From: Anaeroplasmataceae bacterium
GTDB taxonomy: Bacteria; Bacillota_I; Bacilli_A; Acholeplasmatales; JAEDCM01
Assembly: GCA_016294165.1 (NCBI GenBank)
Contig: JAEDCM010000028.1
Location: 1-19,924 of the forward strand
Direction of reading: 5' to 3'
DNA length: 19,924 bases
Part shown: one piece after another, positions 6,784-14,855 of the stretch
How positions within the stretch are numbered: the first letter of the stretch is position 1
Layout: each line of letters opens with the position of its first letter
Position numbers and translations under genes: made by a program
The notes under the pieces: model-generated
Told to the model about the DNA's origin: nothing
What the model saw: the letters and a program-made list of their open reading frames with translations, nothing else
The model's database searches: none

Positions 6784-8445
6784 TTAAGCCTCCATTAATT
6801 CCTTGAATGATTCATTTTTCATCAGATTTTCATATGAATCAAAAATAGACTTTTCTTCATTTATATATAAAACCTTGTTAGTTTGCCTTAAAATATTTTT
6901 ATTATTGGAAACTAAGACAATTATACTTCCTGGATAGTTTTTTAACTCTTCAATCATTTTTTCTGCCAAGGATGGATTAACACTTTGAAAAGGATCGTCA
7001 AGCAAAATTAAATTACAATTTGGATAAAGAGCTCTAGCCATTTGTAATCTTTTTTGTTGACCTCCACTAATATTTGCATTGGTATGTGATAACATTGCCT
7101 CTAATCCACCTATTTCCTCTAAATCTTCATTTAAAGCCGACACTATTAAAGATTTTTTTAAATCTCCTCTTCTTTTTAAAACAATATTGTTTTTTACTGT
7201 ATCAGAAAATATTGATACATCGGCTGCACAGAAAGTGATATATTGCTTTGGATTATCACAAAATTCCTTTATTTCATGTTCACCTAAAGTGGCACTTCCT
7301 TGATATTGATATAATCCTGATAAAGCTCTTAATAATGTTGTTTTCCCGCATCTAACCTTTCCACAAACTCCAACTATTTCTCCTATGTTTGCTTTAAAGG
7401 TAATACCTGATAATTTAAATCCATTACCATATTGATATGATAGATCATAAACTCTTAAACAATCATCCTCTAATTGAAAATTATTAGATTTATCTTCTGA
7501 AGTTATTAAATAATCTTTACATCGAGCCCATGAAACCTTAAATGCTTGATAAGCATTAAAAAGTTTACCAACCTTTCCAGCCTTTCTTGCGACTAACATA
7601 TATGTTGTGATAAATGCTGATAGAGACCCTATAGTATATAATTCCTGATTGATTACCTTCATTCCTCCAAAATAGCTGATAACTCCTAATCCGCATAATC
7701 CAATGCAATAATATACTGGCTCTAGGCTACTTTTAAAAAGTAAGGCCTTTAAACTTTTCTTTTTCAATGTTTCAACAGATTTACAATAATCCTCATAATA
7801 AAAATCACTACATCCAAAGCCACGATAATATAATTCATTATTTAATCTATTCAATGTAATATCTTTGTTTTTGGATAAATATTCTTTATAATCCTTGTTA
7901 TATTTATAAACAAGCTTTCTCATATATTTAGAGGCTATTATTGATAAGGCGATAAATGGTAAGGAAATTAATGCAAGCATCCAATCGTTAATAAACATTA
8001 TTGTTAAGTATCCCAATAACAATACAAAGGTATCAAAGCATTCAGTAGTCATTTTTCTAATTCCTTCAGTAGTATCATATATATCTGATAAATTTCTATT
8101 TAAGATATCGCCTGTATTAGTTGTAGAAAAATAGTTTAAATCCTTATAAAACAAGTTTTCAAGGCTAACCTGGCGCATTTTTAAAGATATTTTATTACCA
8201 AAAACTCTAACTAAATAACGTTTGAAAAAGCGATTAATTTGAACAAAAATAACAAGAGAAAAGAATATAATGCAATACTTTTTTACTACTCTAAAATCCA
8301 TACTATACAATGAATCGATAGTCTTTCCTTCTAAGACTGGAAGAAAACACATCAAACCATTAAATAATAAGGCGGTAACACACATAGGAATAACGATATG
8401 TAGATTTTCTTTGAAATATGTTCTAATCTTACTATAATCCTTCAT
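6784..8445 (-). CDS. Half-ABC exporter, subunit with degenerate catalytic residues
   Basis: A 553-residue half-transporter with membrane segments near residues 15-38, 55-75, 135-175 and 240-290 and an ATPase domain from about 330. Walker A is GKVRCGKT (362-369), the signature ISGGQ (459-463) is intact, but the Walker B ends LLDD (Asp484 in place of the catalytic Glu). The switch His is replaced (VLVSNN, Asn514) and the Q-loop reads FCAAD instead of VPQD. This is the pattern of the degenerate-site subunit of heterodimeric exporters. A TTG at 8460 is in frame, but the ATG at 8445 has GAAGGA 7 nt upstream and is preferred. With that start it overlaps the marR end by 14 bp, suggesting coupled translation. 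The partner gene starts 1 bp after the stop. Confidence 0.9.
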   Translation of the reverse strand: MKDYSKIRTYFKENLHIVIPMCVTALLFNGLMCFLPVLEGKTIDSLYSMDFRVVKKYCIIFFSLVIFVQINRFFKRYLVRVFGNKISLKMRQVSLENLFYKDLNYFSTTNTGDILNRNLSDIYDTTEGIRKMTTECFDTFVLLLGYLTIMFINDWMLALISLPFIALSIIASKYMRKLVYKYNKDYKEYLSKNKDITLNRLNNELYYRGFGCSDFYYEDYCKSVETLKKKSLKALLFKSSLEPVYYCIGLCGLGVISYFGGMKVINQELYTIGSLSAFITTYMLVARKAGKVGKLFNAYQAFKVSWARCKDYLITSEDKSNNFQLEDDCLRVYDLSYQYGNGFKLSGITFKANIGEIVGVCGKVRCGKTTLLRALSGLYQYQGSATLGEHEIKEFCDNPKQYITFCAADVSIFSDTVKNNIVLKRRGDLKKSLIVSALNEDLEEIGGLEAMLSHTNANISGGQQKRLQMARALYPNCNLILLDDPFQSVNPSLAEKMIEELKNYPGSIIVLVSNNKNILRQTNKVLYINEEKSIFDSYENLMKNESFKELMEA

Positions 8446-8881
8446 CGATAATTCCTTCAAATTTATTTTTTCGATATCGTTTACTTTCCATGTATACCCT
8501 ATAAATCAGCTCATCTAATTGTTTTAATTCTTCAGCACTTAAAACCTTAAAAATAGCATTATAGAATAATATCTCTTCATTTTTTTCTTCTTCTTTGATA
8601 CTATAAGCTAAATCTAGTGGTTTAATAACTTTTCTTCTTAAATCTGATGGATCAACATAAACCTCAATATATTCTTCTAAGGTTAATTTTTTTACCATCC
8701 TTGTGACTAAAGCTTTATCAACATTCAAATAAGAAGCAATATCCTTTAAGGATAATCCTTCGCTATGCTTTGTGGAATATCTTACCAATTCAAATTCATT
8801 ATTATTTAGATTATTGTTATTTTGTTTATTTTTAAAAAGCATCATATTTCTTACTATTTTAGTAATATTTCTTCCATCCAT
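8432..8881 (-). CDS. MarR-family transcriptional regulator of the ABC exporter operon
   Basis: A 149-residue winged-helix regulator of normal MarR length. The DNA-binding part is about residues 45-105: LSLKDIASYLNVDKALVTRM (helix-turn-helix) and the wing EVYVDPSDLRRKVIKPL with the family's D.R.K pattern. An Asn-rich loop (KNKQNNNNLNNNEF, about 17-30) sits before it. Flanking helices at both ends should make the dimer interface. The ATG follows GGAGGG at 7 nt. As first gene of an operon with two half-ABC transporters, and with two palindromes over its own promoter, it is most likely an autorepressor released by the exported compound or a related ligand. The ligand cannot be read from sequence. 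Confidence 0.9.
   Translation of the reverse strand: MDGRNITKIVRNMMLFKNKQNNNNLNNNEFELVRYSTKHSEGLSLKDIASYLNVDKALVTRMVKKLTLEEYIEVYVDPSDLRRKVIKPLDLAYSIKEEEKNEEILFYNAIFKVLSAEELKQLDELIYRVYMESKRYRKNKFEGIIDEGL
8453..8458 (-). promoter_or_regulatory. Shine-Dalgarno site that decides the first ABC gene start
   Basis: GAAGGA on the minus strand, 7 nt before the ATG at 8445 and inside the last codons of marR. It would be internal to the ORF if the in-frame TTG at 8460 were used, so the ATG is preferred. Confidence 0.7.
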
Positions 8882-8895
8882 ACAATACCCTCCAT

Positions 8896-8913
8896 TAGTT
8901 GACGTGTCAACTA
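8896..8913. promoter_or_regulatory. MarR operator O1, over the transcription start
   Basis: TAGTTGACGTGTCAACTA: perfect 8-bp arms TAGTTGAC/GTCAACTA around a 2-bp centre, the size and style of MarR-family operators. It covers the expected start point (about 8908) of the marR-ABC operon promoter and ends 15 bp before the marR ATG, so a bound dimer would block initiation. Confidence 0.85.
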
Positions 8914-8914
8914 T

Positions 8915-8944
8915 ATTCTACAATTATTTTAGTTGATATGTCAA
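8915..8944 (-). promoter_or_regulatory. Promoter of the marR-ABC exporter operon
   Basis: On the minus strand, a perfect -35 TTGACA (8944-8939), an 18-bp spacer and -10 TAGAAT (8920-8915). The -35 hexamer is part of operator O2 and the start point falls inside O1. Confidence 0.85.
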
Positions 8945-8947
8945 CTA
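8930..8947. promoter_or_regulatory. MarR operator O2, containing the -35 box
   Basis: TAGTTGATATGTCAACTA differs from O1 only in the two positions TA versus CG next to the centre, giving 7-bp arms plus one mismatch. Its centre is 34 bp from that of O1. One half-site, read on the minus strand, is itself the TTGACA -35 hexamer. Confidence 0.85.
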
Positions 8948-9006
8948 TTTATAAAAATTAAAAGTGTATTGATAGCCAATACACTAATTATTTTTATATT
9001 TGCCAT
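8941..9006 (-). CDS. Possible 21-codon leader ORF upstream of the MarR-ABC operon
   Basis: An ATG at 9006, with TTGAGG about 9 nt upstream and TATAAT at 9031-9026, opens a 21-codon frame. It begins MANIKIISVL, is very hydrophobic, and ends in TGA at 8943-8941, inside operator O2. Codons 8-15 make up the terminator-like hairpin at 8963-8985. A drug-sensing leader peptide would fit an exporter operon, but the frame is short, no other gene here uses TGA as stop, and chance is a real possibility. Confidence 0.3.
   Translation of the reverse strand: MANIKIISVLAINTLLIFINS
8963..8985. terminator. Terminator-like hairpin before the marR promoter
   Basis: A perfect 9-bp stem, AGTGTATTG (8963-8971) with CAATACACT (8977-8985), and a 5-nt loop. 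On the minus strand it is followed by TTTTAATTTTT, as expected of an intrinsic terminator. No complete gene on either strand needs a terminator here, so it may be an attenuator or a remnant. Confidence 0.55.
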
Positions 9007-9033
9007 ATTTAAAACCTCAACAATTATTATATC

Positions 9034-9165
9034 ATGAAAAAAATCTTTTTACTATAAAAACCAATTCTTTTATAAAATGTACCCCCCTAAAATGCGTCTA
9101 AACAAATTTTTTAGCCTATTCTGATGTACAAATTTTCCCAAAATATGTTTCCAAAATTATAAAAT
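9034..9165. other. Intergenic DNA with nothing recognised
   Basis: AT-rich spacer between the leftward exporter unit and the rightward giant gene. It holds a C6 run at 9081-9086. No hairpin of note, ORF with a ribosome site or known motif was found. Confidence 0.4.
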
Positions 9166-9219
9166 TTGACATATTTTATAAATTATTATAAAATATATAA
9201 AAAATTTCTTTAGGTGGGG
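9166..9219 (+). promoter_or_regulatory. Promoter and ribosome site of the giant surface-protein gene
   Basis: A perfect -35 TTGACA (9166-9171), a 17-bp spacer and TAAAAT (9189-9194, five of six -10 positions). The strong ribosome site AGGTGGGG (9212-9219) lies 5 nt before the ATG at 9225. Confidence 0.8.
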
Positions 9220-9224
9220 ACTAT

Positions 9225-12200
9225 ATGAAAAAGAAAAAAATTATCGTAATTTTATTATTTATAGCTTTCATTAGTATAGTGATATATAGATCATTTTTTA
9301 AATCAAGCGCTACAAATGCCCCTATAGATAATAATGGGTTAAAAACAACAACCATTGAAAAACCAAAATCAGGAACTCCTCTTGATTATTCATACAATGA
9401 AAATCTCTATATAGCAGCCTGGGTTGTGGAAAATGCTTCAAGCTATGAAGCTCATACTGAAGGTACAGCTAAAGCAAAAAGCTTAGGAGTAACTGTTAAA
9501 CAATCTGTTAATGATAAAAGAGTCAAAAGTGATGGGTTTATCTTTACAGAAGCAATTAGCTATAGTTCCTATAAAAGTGTTGCGGAACAAAGGTTTTTTA
9601 CACCTAATCAAATTCTTCTTCGCCTTGGTAAAGCTAAAAACTCCAAAACTGTAAATTGGAGAAATAGCGTAAAAAGCTTTTCACTTGACGAATTCGATGA
9701 AGAATATGGATCATATCCTAATTCTATTACCAAATACATTTGTACTGATGACACCATTATCGCTAGTAGTTATCTAGGAACTGATGAAAATGGCTACTAT
9801 GTCTTTGAATATGAATTGGATACTGAAATCGCACCAAGCAACTTCTCACGTGAAGTTAAACATATGTCTGGTAGTTCTGTATATCCAAAATTTCATTACT
9901 GTAAGATTACCCTAACAATTGATGAAAACTGGAGACCTATAACTGTTAAAACAAACGATAGCTATGATGTTGTAGCACTTGGTCTTGATGCAACTACAAC
10001 TAACAGCTTAATAGAATATTTTGATTCAATAAATGAAAAAATTGATTTACCAGAAAAAGATTTCTTCATGTCTTATCTAAATAATAATATTGATCCCGAT
10101 GAACCAATAACTGAAGAATTAGACGCAACTGAATATTTAGGAATGGCTTTTTCCCCTTATTTAGTTTCTCCTGGAAACTTTGATGTTGAGATTTTATCTA
10201 ATGGAAAAAATATTCCCGCTCATTTTTCTATGAATATTGCGTCAATGGAATTCAAATTTTTCTCAAATAATGAGTTATTTATTTGTTACAAAAATGACAA
10301 ACTCTATATAATTTATAATGATTATAGTGCCTTTATTGATATTAATTCTTTAAATGAAAATGGGAACTCTAATTTTTCCTTTGAAGAATTCAATTTTGAA
10401 TCAATGCTAGACAATTGCACGATTAATGATGATGGCACAAATATCATCATTACAATGCCAATTTCAATTGCTGGTTTCAATATTAATGTCACTTTTTATA
10501 TGCACTACAACAATGATAATATTGTACTCGATTATTTTGATGCCACCATCGAATATAATAATATCAATGTTTATCTAAAAATTACTCCTACAAATAAAGT
10601 AACTGCCTATCCTTCAACTAATGGAATTACTAATGACTTATCTAGCATCAGCGAATTTATCGAACCAATTGCTAATCTATTTAGTAAAAACAGCTTAAAA
10701 GTTGATCTTTCCACTACTTTTTCTTATGAAGGAACAGATTATAATATTTGTATGGATGCTCTTGTTGGATTAGGTGGCAATATTCAAATGGATCTTTATA
10801 TTAATGATATTTGTTTATCAGCTTATATCATTAATGATTATGCCTATATTGAATATGATAGCATTAAAATCAAGATTTCTACTGATGAGTTAATTGGATA
10901 TTTAAATAAATATATGCCAAAGGCTGATTTAAGTGGATTATCTAATATCAATATAAACAGTATTTTTAAAAATCTCGTTATAAATGATGGAGTCCTTGAA
11001 TTAATCTTAAATTTAGACCCAATTAAAGAAGGCTTAGGAATATTAACTTTAAACTCATACATCCTAAATGATTCACTTGTTTTATCAAGTAATAACACTA
11101 CAATCACGATTTCAAGCAGTGATGAAATCGTAAGTTTAAATCCTGAGGAATATACTGATTTAACCAATAAACTTCCAATTGATGAACTATACAACATTAT
11201 TACTAATGATAATATCAAATTAACAATCGATGAATTTATGATTAATAACATGAGCATTTATGGTGAAATAAATCTTATCATCAAGGATAAATATTTAGAT
11301 GGTATCTTCTATATTAACAATAATAAAATTTCCTTCATCTATGGAAATGATAAAATCTACATCAAATATCTTGATTACTGCATGGAACTTACTATTGAAG
11401 ATATTAATGAATATTTAAATTTAATCAATGTTCCAACGATAAATACTAATAATATTTCTGAAGCTTTTAAAGCAATTTCTATTACTACAATTGATAATAA
11501 AATTAATATTAGTGAAAGCAATTATGGAATTAATTTAACAATTGAAAATGCAGATATAACAAAACAAGAAATGGTTCCAAATATTGATTTTAAAAATCTA
11601 AAGCCTTTCATAAATAATATCATTGAATATTGTAAAAATGGCTTTATTGATGGAATTATCGAAGAAAAAACAATTAATATTAACAACGTTTCTATTACTT
11701 ATTCAGGAATTATCAATTTCAATATTAATAAGCTTGAAGCTGCTGCTAATCTTAATGCTAAAGTTTCTATTGATTCAACAGTTATTGAGTTAAATAACAT
11801 TAATATATATTATCAAAATAAGCAATTATATTTAGCATATGGAAACGTTAAATTAGCCTTTGATATGACAACTCTTCCAACAATTCAAACAAACCAAAGC
11901 AACAGCTTTGATTTGATTGTTACTGAGGTTATCAAACTTACAATATCTAATATTGAAATACAAATTTCCACTGAAAATGAAAATATTTTAGTTGAAAATG
12001 AATATTTCAACCTAAAAATCACAAATGGTCAAGAGTTTGTTCTTCCAAGCTTTGATGATTATGAACAAGCATCATCAATTCAAGAATATTTTGATTTTAT
12101 TAACACAATAATCAATAATAAATCTTTATCTATTAAAGATATCAATTCAACATTAAATATTAATGGCACTTCTGTTGATATTTATAATAGTCATATAAAT

Positions 12201-14138
12201 TTATCATTTAAAGATGGTTTAAAAATTGAATCAACAATTAATGTTAATGTCATGAATACAATTCATAGTTTTAAAATCATTTTAATTGATGAAATAATAT
12301 ACATAAGCTATGGTAATGGAATTGGTGTTAAATTGTCTTATAGTGATATAGATAAACTAATTTCCCTTATCACTGAAAACTTTGGGGCAAATATACCACA
12401 AATTGGTTCTATTGATTTAGCATCATACATTACTTCCTTAACTACTGATCCATTCCAAATAGTTCTATTATTTAGTGATGAATCATATAACATTAATTTT
12501 AATTTTGATACTAATATGCATGTAAATATTTTCCAAAATTCTGTTATTGATAGTTTTGAAGCAACTATTTCTTCTTTAGATGAAATAAATACTACTCTTC
12601 CTAATATCAACTATAAGGATTATGTAGAAGTTGAAAACATCGTATTATTTGTTAAAGATTTAATTGAATTAGCCAAAGGAAATTCTTTTAATCTAACATA
12701 CAATACATCTGTATCCGATTATACAATTACGGATGATTTAAACTACTCAGTAAACACAAGAGCAATGTCAGGTTCTATTAATATCCAAGTCTTTGAATCC
12801 GGAAAATTTGATCTAAGAATGACATGCTTCATGACAGAAACAATTGACAAATATGTAGCTGGTGTTAAGAGTTCTACTACTCAATATACTCATACAATTG
12901 AGATTAGTATTGTTAGTGATCAAATCTTCTGTACATATTATAGTGATAAGGGATCAGACGCTGGTAAAATTAAGTTAAAAATGGATATTCCAACCCTTAT
13001 GACCCTTGTTAAAACAATATCTGATTTTATGAATTTTGACATTCCGTTTATGGATTCATTAATAAATATTGATTCTTTAGACACTTCAATTCTTGATCAA
13101 ATTAAGCCTGAAGTTACTACTTCAACCATTGATTTATCATATTATCTAAAGGATATTTTCGCAACTGATTCTTCATTTGGTGTTGTGATAAATAAAGCAG
13201 CTTTAGGATTTAATGATGATTTAACAATCACTATCTCAAAAAATAATGGTGTGATTGAGAGCCTTCAAATATCTAATATAACAAATGAATCAAGCAGTAA
13301 GAAAACAACATGTAATGATACAGTAATAACCTTATTAAATGAAGCATTCCCAACAATTGCAGTTCCTAGTGATAGTGATCAATATGATGATTTCTCTAGT
13401 CTTGATGATTTCCTAAAAAGTATTTTAGAAACCGCAAAACTAAAAGATACTGGCTTCCATATTGAAGGATTAGCTACAATGACATTTAATAGTTCTTTCC
13501 TAAATACAATCATTGGATTGCTAAAAGATCTTCCAGAAATTCAAATTACAATTGATGTGTCAATTGATGAAAAAGGTCTTCCAATAGTTTACATGAAAAT
13601 GTCAAATATCAAAAAATTAAGTCTTCTTTTTGGAGCCTATGTAATATTTAATAATGATACAACATCAGAAGTTTATTACAAGGATGGAATGATTTATACT
13701 GTACGTACCATAAATCCGGGTACAAGCAGTGAAAGTGTTGAAAAACGTATCTATAGTATGTCATATTTTAACAATCATGTCATTGATGAGATTGTATATC
13801 TCTTCAACTTTGGTAAAACAATTGAGGATGCCATTAAAAATTCCAAAGCGGATAGTAACTACCCAAGACGACTTGATACAGTTTATAAAAACTATAGCTC
13901 TACTGATGGAAGCTATAGCGTATCCTTAAGTGGTTCTCACTTAATTGAAGGTAGTGAAGTTGGAAATATTGATTTAACTTTACATGAAAATGCAAATAAA
14001 CAACTATCAAAAATAATTGGTAGTGTTAAACTTGTAAGTATTTTGACCCTTGATTTTAGTTTAGAATTAAAAAATATCGGTCAAACAGTAGATGTTATTG
14101 TCCCAAGCAAAGAAGAATTCATTCTTCTTGAAGATTAA
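9225..14138 (+). CDS. Giant membrane-anchored modular surface protein, function unknown
   Basis: A 1637-residue protein not recognised by name. MKKKK plus a hydrophobic stretch (6-22) forms an uncleaved-looking signal anchor; there is no lipobox Cys and no C-terminal LPXTG or second membrane helix, so residues 25-1637 are probably outside the cell. Residues 60-265 form a first domain whose end (TIDENWRPITVKTNDSYDVV) recalls LolA-like lipoprotein folds. After it, a degenerate beta-rich module recurs. Each has a signature like IYI.YGN.K..L..D.... near 350-377, 535-563, 700-732, 862-884, 1019-1047, 1230-1263 and perhaps 1472-1496. An acidic hinge such as LPNINYKDYVEVEN lies near 472, 640, 785, 940, 1124 and 1380. 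Its own promoter and terminator make it a single-gene unit. Adhesion or ligand capture is only a guess. Confidence 0.85.
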   Translation: MKKKKIIVILLFIAFISIVIYRSFFKSSATNAPIDNNGLKTTTIEKPKSGTPLDYSYNENLYIAAWVVENASSYEAHTEGTAKAKSLGVTVKQSVNDKRVKSDGFIFTEAISYSSYKSVAEQRFFTPNQILLRLGKAKNSKTVNWRNSVKSFSLDEFDEEYGSYPNSITKYICTDDTIIASSYLGTDENGYYVFEYELDTEIAPSNFSREVKHMSGSSVYPKFHYCKITLTIDENWRPITVKTNDSYDVVALGLDATTTNSLIEYFDSINEKIDLPEKDFFMSYLNNNIDPDEPITEELDATEYLGMAFSPYLVSPGNFDVEILSNGKNIPAHFSMNIASMEFKFFSNNELFICYKNDKLYIIYNDYSAFIDINSLNENGNSNFSFEEFNFESMLDNCTINDDGTNIIITMPISIAGFNINVTFYMHYNNDNIVLDYFDATIEYNNINVYLKITPTNKVTAYPSTNGITNDLSSISEFIEPIANLFSKNSLKVDLSTTFSYEGTDYNICMDALVGLGGNIQMDLYINDICLSAYIINDYAYIEYDSIKIKISTDELIGYLNKYMPKADLSGLSNININSIFKNLVINDGVLELILNLDPIKEGLGILTLNSYILNDSLVLSSNNTTITISSSDEIVSLNPEEYTDLTNKLPIDELYNIITNDNIKLTIDEFMINNMSIYGEINLIIKDKYLDGIFYINNNKISFIYGNDKIYIKYLDYCMELTIEDINEYLNLINVPTINTNNISEAFKAISITTIDNKINISESNYGINLTIENADITKQEMVPNIDFKNLKPFINNIIEYCKNGFIDGIIEEKTININNVSITYSGIINFNINKLEAAANLNAKVSIDSTVIELNNINIYYQNKQLYLAYGNVKLAFDMTTLPTIQTNQSNSFDLIVTEVIKLTISNIEIQISTENENILVENEYFNLKITNGQEFVLPSFDDYEQASSIQEYFDFINTIINNKSLSIKDINSTLNINGTSVDIYNSHINLSFKDGLKIESTINVNVMNTIHSFKIILIDEIIYISYGNGIGVKLSYSDIDKLISLITENFGANIPQIGSIDLASYITSLTTDPFQIVLLFSDESYNINFNFDTNMHVNIFQNSVIDSFEATISSLDEINTTLPNINYKDYVEVENIVLFVKDLIELAKGNSFNLTYNTSVSDYTITDDLNYSVNTRAMSGSINIQVFESGKFDLRMTCFMTETIDKYVAGVKSSTTQYTHTIEISIVSDQIFCTYYSDKGSDAGKIKLKMDIPTLMTLVKTISDFMNFDIPFMDSLINIDSLDTSILDQIKPEVTTSTIDLSYYLKDIFATDSSFGVVINKAALGFNDDLTITISKNNGVIESLQISNITNESSSKKTTCNDTVITLLNEAFPTIAVPSDSDQYDDFSSLDDFLKSILETAKLKDTGFHIEGLATMTFNSSFLNTIIGLLKDLPEIQITIDVSIDEKGLPIVYMKMSNIKKLSLLFGAYVIFNNDTTSEVYYKDGMIYTVRTINPGTSSESVEKRIYSMSYFNNHVIDEIVYLFNFGKTIEDAIKNSKADSNYPRRLDTVYKNYSSTDGSYSVSLSGSHLIEGSEVGNIDLTLHENANKQLSKIIGSVKLVSILTLDFSLELKNIGQTVDVIVPSKEEFILLED

Positions 14139-14151
14139 GATTTCATTTTAA

Positions 14152-14201
14152 AAAAATCCCATAAGTCGTACTAAAAAATTGGAAAGACTCATGGGATTTT
14201 T
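14152..14201. terminator. Terminator of the giant surface-protein gene
   Basis: AAAAATCCCAT (14152-14162) pairs with ATGGGATTTTT (14191-14201). After one mismatch the stem continues as AGTC/GACT, closing an 18-nt loop. T and A runs on both sides let it work in either direction. Confidence 0.85.
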
Positions 14202-14211
14202 CGTATAACAA

Positions 14212-14235
14212 TTCTTGATATTTTTTTATCAAGAA
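14212..14235. other. Second hairpin behind the giant gene
   Basis: TTCTTGATA (14212-14220) pairs perfectly with TATCAAGAA (14227-14235) around a six-T loop. It lies between two stronger terminators and may be a weak back-up terminator or a remnant. Confidence 0.4.
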
Positions 14236-14257
14236 AATAAAAATATATTTTTAAAAA

Positions 14258-14293
14258 AATAATCAGGCTCATTATATATTAGCCTGATTATTT
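14258..14293. terminator. Terminator of the MarR-led redox operon
   Basis: A perfect 13-bp stem, AAATAATCAGGCT (14258-14270 side) with AGCCTGATTATTT (14281-14293), around an 11-nt loop. On the minus strand the stem runs into T-rich DNA, 15 bp beyond the last gene of the operon. Confidence 0.85.
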
Positions 14294-14307
14294 ATTTTAA
14301 GATATCT

Positions 14308-14838
14308 TTATATGCTCTTACCTAAAGAATAAGCTTTATTTTTAAATTCTTCAGCAAGATTATTAGGATCAGAAACTGAAGTAGCTAACAGAGCACCTTT
14401 TAATTCTACTCCATCAAAACATTCAATCCATCCATTTAAGGCTACAATAGTTTTATCTATTGCGGATGAACTATCATCTGCACATGATGCAAGTAAATAT
14501 ATTTCTTTGAAATTATTATGCTTAACATATAAAGGGTTTAACCTATCTAAAAATGTCTTTAGTTGACCAGACATACTATAATAATATATAGGTGTTGCGA
14601 ATACTAATATGTCTGCATTAGATATTTTTTCAAGATATTGTCTTACATCATCATTAATAACACATTTACCTATTCTTTGACATGAAAGACAGCCTAAACA
14701 AAATTTTAAATTTATATCCTTTAATGAGATATATTCGACATTATGTTTAATTGATGCACCTCGTACAAACTCTTTTGCAAGTATTTCTGAATTACTTCCA
14801 TTTCTTAAGGAAGATGAAATAACAACTACATTCTTCAT
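14308..14838 (-). CDS. Flavodoxin-fold FMN oxidoreductase with Isf-type cysteine motif
   Basis: A 176-residue cytoplasmic flavoprotein of the NADPH-dependent FMN reductase/iron-sulfur flavoprotein family. The FMN phosphate loop is SSSLRNGSNS (8-17), and TPIYYYSMSGQLKTFLDR (82-99) is the conserved second flavin-binding stretch. Cysteines 47, 50, 53 and 59 form CX2CX2CX5C, which fits the compact CX2CX2CX4-7C motif that binds a 4Fe-4S cluster in archaeal iron-sulfur flavoprotein. Whether this smaller bacterial protein carries the cluster is inference; related proteins keep the cysteines without proven clusters. It is the last gene of the MarR-led redox operon, 17 bp behind the dehydrogenase gene, with AAGGAG before its ATG and a strong terminator behind it. 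A quinone- or electrophile-reducing role is plausible. Confidence 0.85.
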   Translation of the reverse strand: MKNVVVISSSLRNGSNSEILAKEFVRGASIKHNVEYISLKDINLKFCLGCLSCQRIGKCVINDDVRQYLEKISNADILVFATPIYYYSMSGQLKTFLDRLNPLYVKHNNFKEIYLLASCADDSSSAIDKTIVALNGWIECFDGVELKGALLATSVSDPNNLAEEFKNKAYSLGKSI

Positions 14839-14855
14839 TATTTTAAACTCCTTGA

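Noticed and set aside
9034..9165. C6 run and AT-rich stretch upstream of the giant gene as a riboswitch or small RNA
   Set aside because: No stable stem set or known riboswitch core could be seen, and most of it lies upstream of the predicted promoter.
10844..11257. Long antisense open frame inside the giant gene
   Set aside because: It mirrors the AT-rich codons of the gene, has no ribosome site and no recognisable motif.
9225..14138. CRISPR-like or DNA-level tandem repeats in the giant gene
   Set aside because: The repetition is at the level of protein pattern; no recurring identical DNA segments were seen.
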